The notes beneath the pieces were generated by a model that was not told the origin of the DNA, ran no database searches, and worked only from the letters and a program-made list of their open reading frames with translations. 7,105 nucleotides of DNA from Verrucomicrobia bacterium UBA3841. GTDB lineage: Bacteria > Verrucomicrobiota > Kiritimatiellia > RFP12 > UBA1067. This document shows positions 4,610 to 7,105 of this stretch, piece by piece. The position numbers and the translations under genes are program-made. The first letter of the stretch is position 1. Every line of letters starts with the position of its first letter. Location: the NCBI GenBank assembly GCA_002392765.1, contig DGHT01000019.1, positions 1-7,105 on the forward strand, read 5' to 3'.

Positions 4610-5981
4610 ATCCGCGCGCCTTAAGCCGATGTGGCTGCGCATCGCGTTGGGATACTGGCTGTCGTTCGGCGCGATATTCATTGTCTCGGCTACATTCGTG
4701 CTCATCGCGATACTCCGACACCACGTGCTCGCATACCACGAGAATCTCAAGCTTATCTCGGACGATCTGGCGGCGGAGTACGGCGAAGCGGGATACGACG
4801 TCAAAAAGACGGCAAAGCACTTTCGCGAAACGGTCGAGCACCACGGCCGCGGCAAAGTCTTCCTCCTTCTCACCGATTCGAAAGGCGGCGTTGTCCTGGT
4901 TGAATCGACCAATCCAGACGTCGTGGAGAAGATGCGTCAGGGCGTGCTCTCCTCCGGCAGGACGTACAGGATCGCCGCGACGAGCGGCAGCGGCGGTGGG
5001 GATTCGATAGCGGTGCGTGTCCGCAAGACAGTCCTGCCGGACGGAAACATCCTCTCCGTCGGCGACAACGTGACGAACGATGAACGGCATGCTCGATGGG
5101 TGTTGGCCGTTCTTCTTGCGACGAGCGTTCTCATTCTTGTCGTCGGCGGAATCGTTGGCGTCATGCTGGCGCGGCGTTTTGCAGCGCCTCTCGGCCTCAT
5201 GGCGAAAGCGGCGCGGTGTATAGAGCGCGGAGACTATTCCGTGCGGATACCAGACACGCCTGAAAGCTTCGAGATCGCCGAACTCGAAGGCGCGTTCAAC
5301 ACGATGGCCGGAGAGATCGAAAAGACGCTGACGGAACTGAGGACCCTCACCGAGAACATGGCGCACGACCTGCGGACTCCTCTGACGCGGCTGAAGGCCG
5401 CGGCGGAGCTGCATGCCATGGGTGTCGATACCGTCGGCAATCTCGCCGAGAACGTGATGGAAGAGACCGACGCCCTCCTCGCCATGGTCAACATGATGCT
5501 GGAGATATCCCAGACGGAATACGGAGCAACCAGGGTGCCAACGGAGGAACTCGACCTCGTCCCGTTCTTCGGTGAAATGCTCGAGCTCTACTCTGCGCTC
5601 GCCGATGATAGGGGGATAACCCTCTCCGCGCAGCTGCCGACCGGTCCGGTGCTGTTCCGCGGACACAAGGGCAGGTTGCAGCAGATGGTGGGAAATCTTT
5701 TAGACAACGCCGTCAAGTTCACACCCGGCGGAGGACATGTTGTCGTGCGACTGACGGCGGCACCAATAGTGATTGAAGTGGAGAATTCGGGACCAGGCAT
5801 CAAGGCGAAGGACATTCCGCACGTGTTCAAGAGGTTCTGGCGTGCCGATTCCAGCCGCTCCCTTCAGGGGAACGGACTCGGTCTCGCTCTAGTGAAGGCG
5901 ATTGCGGAATCGTACGGCGGCAGCGTATCCTGCACGTCCGTCCCTAATCATATGACGACGTTCCGGATCGTGTTTAAGTAG
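4596..5981 (+). CDS. membrane sensor histidine kinase (CusS-like)
   Basis: The protein has 461 residues. A first membrane helix (about 13-40) is followed by a periplasmic domain of roughly 125 residues (41-166), a second helix (about 167-192), HAMP (191-243), a HisKA dimerisation domain with H257 in MAHDLRTPL, and an HATPase domain (about 352-461). N-box residues are N367 and N371 (NLLDNAVKF), the G1 box is ENSGPGI (396-402), FKRFWRADSS is the F-box region and GNGLGLAL (425-432) is the G2 box. It should be active as a kinase for the adjacent regulator. The sensor domain has His at 42, 43, 48, 75, 82 and 83 and the strand pair KVFLLLTDSKGGVVLVES, reminiscent of PAS/PDC-like sensors. The start at 4596 overlaps the regulator end; M12 (4629) is an alternative with little effect on topology. 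The signal is unknown; metal or envelope stress is a guess from family and His content. Confidence 0.93.
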   Translation: MRSTESARLKPMWLRIALGYWLSFGAIFIVSATFVLIAILRHHVLAYHENLKLISDDLAAEYGEAGYDVKKTAKHFRETVEHHGRGKVFLLLTDSKGGVVLVESTNPDVVEKMRQGVLSSGRTYRIAATSGSGGGDSIAVRVRKTVLPDGNILSVGDNVTNDERHARWVLAVLLATSVLILVVGGIVGVMLARRFAAPLGLMAKAARCIERGDYSVRIPDTPESFEIAELEGAFNTMAGEIEKTLTELRTLTENMAHDLRTPLTRLKAAAELHAMGVDTVGNLAENVMEETDALLAMVNMMLEISQTEYGATRVPTEELDLVPFFGEMLELYSALADDRGITLSAQLPTGPVLFRGHKGRLQQMVGNLLDNAVKFTPGGGHVVVRLTAAPIVIEVENSGPGIKAKDIPHVFKRFWRADSSRSLQGNGLGLALVKAIAESYGGSVSCTSVPNHMTTFRIVFK

Positions 5982-5993
5982 TTGCTATCGCAA

Positions 5994-6013
5994 ACATTGC
6001 CAAATGGTAATGT
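5994..6013. repeat. 20-bp hairpin after the kinase gene
   Basis: The arms 5994-6001 (acattgcc) and 6006-6013 (ggtaatgt) pair over eight positions with one G-T, around the loop aaat. It begins 12 bases after the kinase stop codon. ATTGCC at 5996-6001 also matches GGCAAT at 6017-6022, giving an alternative pairing. There is no T-run afterwards, so it is not a classic intrinsic terminator. It could stop transcription weakly, protect the mRNA end or act as an operator for the next gene. Confidence 0.5.
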
Positions 6014-6043
6014 GGCGGCAATCTTCTGCCCATGTTGGGATGC

Positions 6044-6049
6044 TACAAT
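6044..6049 (+). promoter_or_regulatory. possible -10 box for the glycosyltransferase gene
   Basis: TACAAT (6044-6049) is one mismatch from the sigma-70 consensus TATAAT. It ends seven bases before the ATG at 6057, so transcription would start at or next to the start codon. No Shine-Dalgarno sequence precedes that ATG, which fits a leaderless mRNA. No good -35 is seen at 16-18 bases upstream (around 6020-6027), so the call is weak. Confidence 0.3.
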
Positions 6050-6056
6050 ATGCGGC

Positions 6057-7105
6057 ATGAAAAAAAGATTCAGAATTTTCTGTATTGTCCTGCTGTCGGT
6101 GTTTGCGGTTCGCATTGCGCTGATGGCGACGATGCCGGTTTTCGAGCCAAGCGAAGCCCGTTATGCGGCCATTTCTGCCAATATGGCCCGGACAGGCGAC
6201 TTTCTCACCCCTAAGTTCACCTATTTGGGGACATACCTGCCGTTCAAGGGCAAGCCGCCGCTCGTGTTTCAGTGCGGTGGAGCGTTCTGCCGATTGATGG
6301 GCGTTTGTGAGTTTGCCGTTCGCTTGGCGCCCTTCCTCTCGTTTGTGCTTCTTCTGTTCATTTTGTACCAATCCGTGAAGTCGTTGGACGGCATCGCTTC
6401 GGCCTGGCTTGCAACAGGGATCTGCGCGACGAGCGTGGCAATGTATGCCGCAGCGGGCATGTGCATGACGGACGTGCCGTTGACATGCTGTGCCGTCGGC
6501 GCTTTGCTTCTCTATGTGCGCAGCCGGGAAAATCCATGTTTTCGGGATGCTGTGGCCATCGGTCTTCTGCTGGGTTGCGGAATGCTGGTCAAGGGTCCGG
6601 TGGCAATCGCCCTTTTCGGTCTTCCAGTCGTTGTCGATGCTACGATCAACCGCAACTGGCGCTTTGCGTTCAAGACGGTATGGCTGTGGAGCCTGCCGGT
6701 GTTCCTGCTGGTCGCCGCCCCGTGGTTCATTCTCATGCAGCGTGAACATCAGGATTTCCTGCGTTATTTCTTCCTGAATGAGAATCTGCTTCGCTTTCTT
6801 GTTCGCGATTACGGCGATCGGTATGGAGCCGGGCGGGAGACATTCCGGGGAATGGCTGCCGTATGGGCGTTCGTGGTTGCCCTGCCGTGGGCCATTTTGC
6901 CCGTCCACGACGTCCTGAAGAGAAGTTGGCGTCTTTTTGACAGGCAAAACTTCTTCTTCATTTCGATGCTTTCCATCACGGCGTTCTGGTGCCTAACGAG
7001 CCGCGTCCCGATCGCCTATCTGCTGCCCATCGTTCCGCTCTTTGCCGCCTGGATTGTCTCTTCGCGCAGCACGCATCTCCGGCTCTGGAGAATGTTGCCT
7101 TTTGC
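6057..7105 (+). CDS. ArnT/PMT-family integral membrane glycosyltransferase (3' end cut off by window)
   Basis: The frame opens at ATG 6057 and stays open to the window edge, giving 349 residues and no stop. After a short basic N-terminus (MKKRFR) and a first membrane helix comes the family hallmark EPSEARYAAISANMARTGDF (30-49), with E33 and R35. KGKPPLVFQCGGAFCRLMGV (64-83) and FAVRLAPFL follow. MCMTDVPL (135-142) has D139, and GMLVKGPVAIAL (174-185) is the usual loop before further helices. At least seven hydrophobic segments are visible. Relatives use polyprenyl-phosphate sugars and add the sugar to lipid A, proteins or other acceptors on the periplasmic side; the acceptor here is unknown. 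Full members have about 450-600 residues, so a third or more is missing. Codon third positions are richer in T than in the upstream genes. The start has no ribosome binding site; an out-of-frame ATG at 6050 is not used by this frame. Confidence 0.88.
   Translation, partial: MKKRFRIFCIVLLSVFAVRIALMATMPVFEPSEARYAAISANMARTGDFLTPKFTYLGTYLPFKGKPPLVFQCGGAFCRLMGVCEFAVRLAPFLSFVLLLFILYQSVKSLDGIASAWLATGICATSVAMYAAAGMCMTDVPLTCCAVGALLLYVRSRENPCFRDAVAIGLLLGCGMLVKGPVAIALFGLPVVVDATINRNWRFAFKTVWLWSLPVFLLVAAPWFILMQREHQDFLRYFFLNENLLRFLVRDYGDRYGAGRETFRGMAAVWAFVVALPWAILPVHDVLKRSWRLFDRQNFFFISMLSITAFWCLTSRVPIAYLLPIVPLFAAWIVSSRSTHLRLWRMLPF

Noticed and set aside
4572..5666. Minus-strand open frame of 364 codons
   Set aside because: Antisense of the histidine kinase, whose domains are complete on the + strand.
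5985..6947. Minus-strand open frame of 320 codons covering the last gene
   Set aside because: The + strand frame from 6057 encodes an unmistakable ArnT/PMT-type membrane protein; the minus frame is polar and without motif.

Overview
The window is a GC-rich (clearly above 50% G+C) bacterial segment in which every supportable gene lies on the + strand. Tat-type export signals, a lipobox, an OmpR/CusS-like two-component system and an ArnT/PMT-type membrane glycosyltransferase point to a Gram-negative bacterium. The GCAGAG- and GCAAAG-type intergenic repeats and the NRRDFIK-type signal peptides resemble what I remember from Planctomycetes-Verrucomicrobia-Lentisphaerae-Kiritimatiellae genomes. That placement is a weak inference, not something the sequence proves.

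Layout. (1) 1-3811 is a run of small enzyme genes: the C-terminal part of an alpha/beta hydrolase (1-615), a hexapeptide sugar O-acetyltransferase (739-1308), a flavodoxin with an export signal (1511-2095), a Tat-signal DUF362 protein (2119-3168) and a Tat/lipoprotein-signal ABM-fold monooxygenase (3344-3811). The spaces between them carry three unrelated short repeat elements (619-715, 1309-1335, 1405-1458) and two tiny ORFs with plausible ribosome binding sites (1351-1440, 3252-3347). (2) 3938-5981 is a two-component system: an OmpR/PhoB-type response regulator whose 3' end overlaps the start of a CusS-like sensor histidine kinase by 14 bases. (3) 6057-7105 is the first 349 codons of an ArnT/PMT-family glycosyltransferase that runs off the window. 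It is preceded by a hairpin and a possible -10 box placed so close that the transcript could be leaderless.

How the parts may work together. Flavodoxin, ABM (quinol monooxygenase-like) enzyme, DUF362 protein, alpha/beta hydrolase and maltose/galactoside-type acetyltransferase look like an accessory redox or small-molecule modification set. The odd feature here is that flavodoxin, DUF362 protein and ABM protein all carry N-terminal export signals of the same style, and two of these signals are also similar at the DNA level. This suggests a redox module moved to the cell envelope. The two-component system downstream may sense an envelope or metal signal, and could regulate the upstream redox genes or the downstream glycosyltransferase. 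No binding sites in the window prove either link. No RNA genes, CRISPR array, phage or transposase gene was found.
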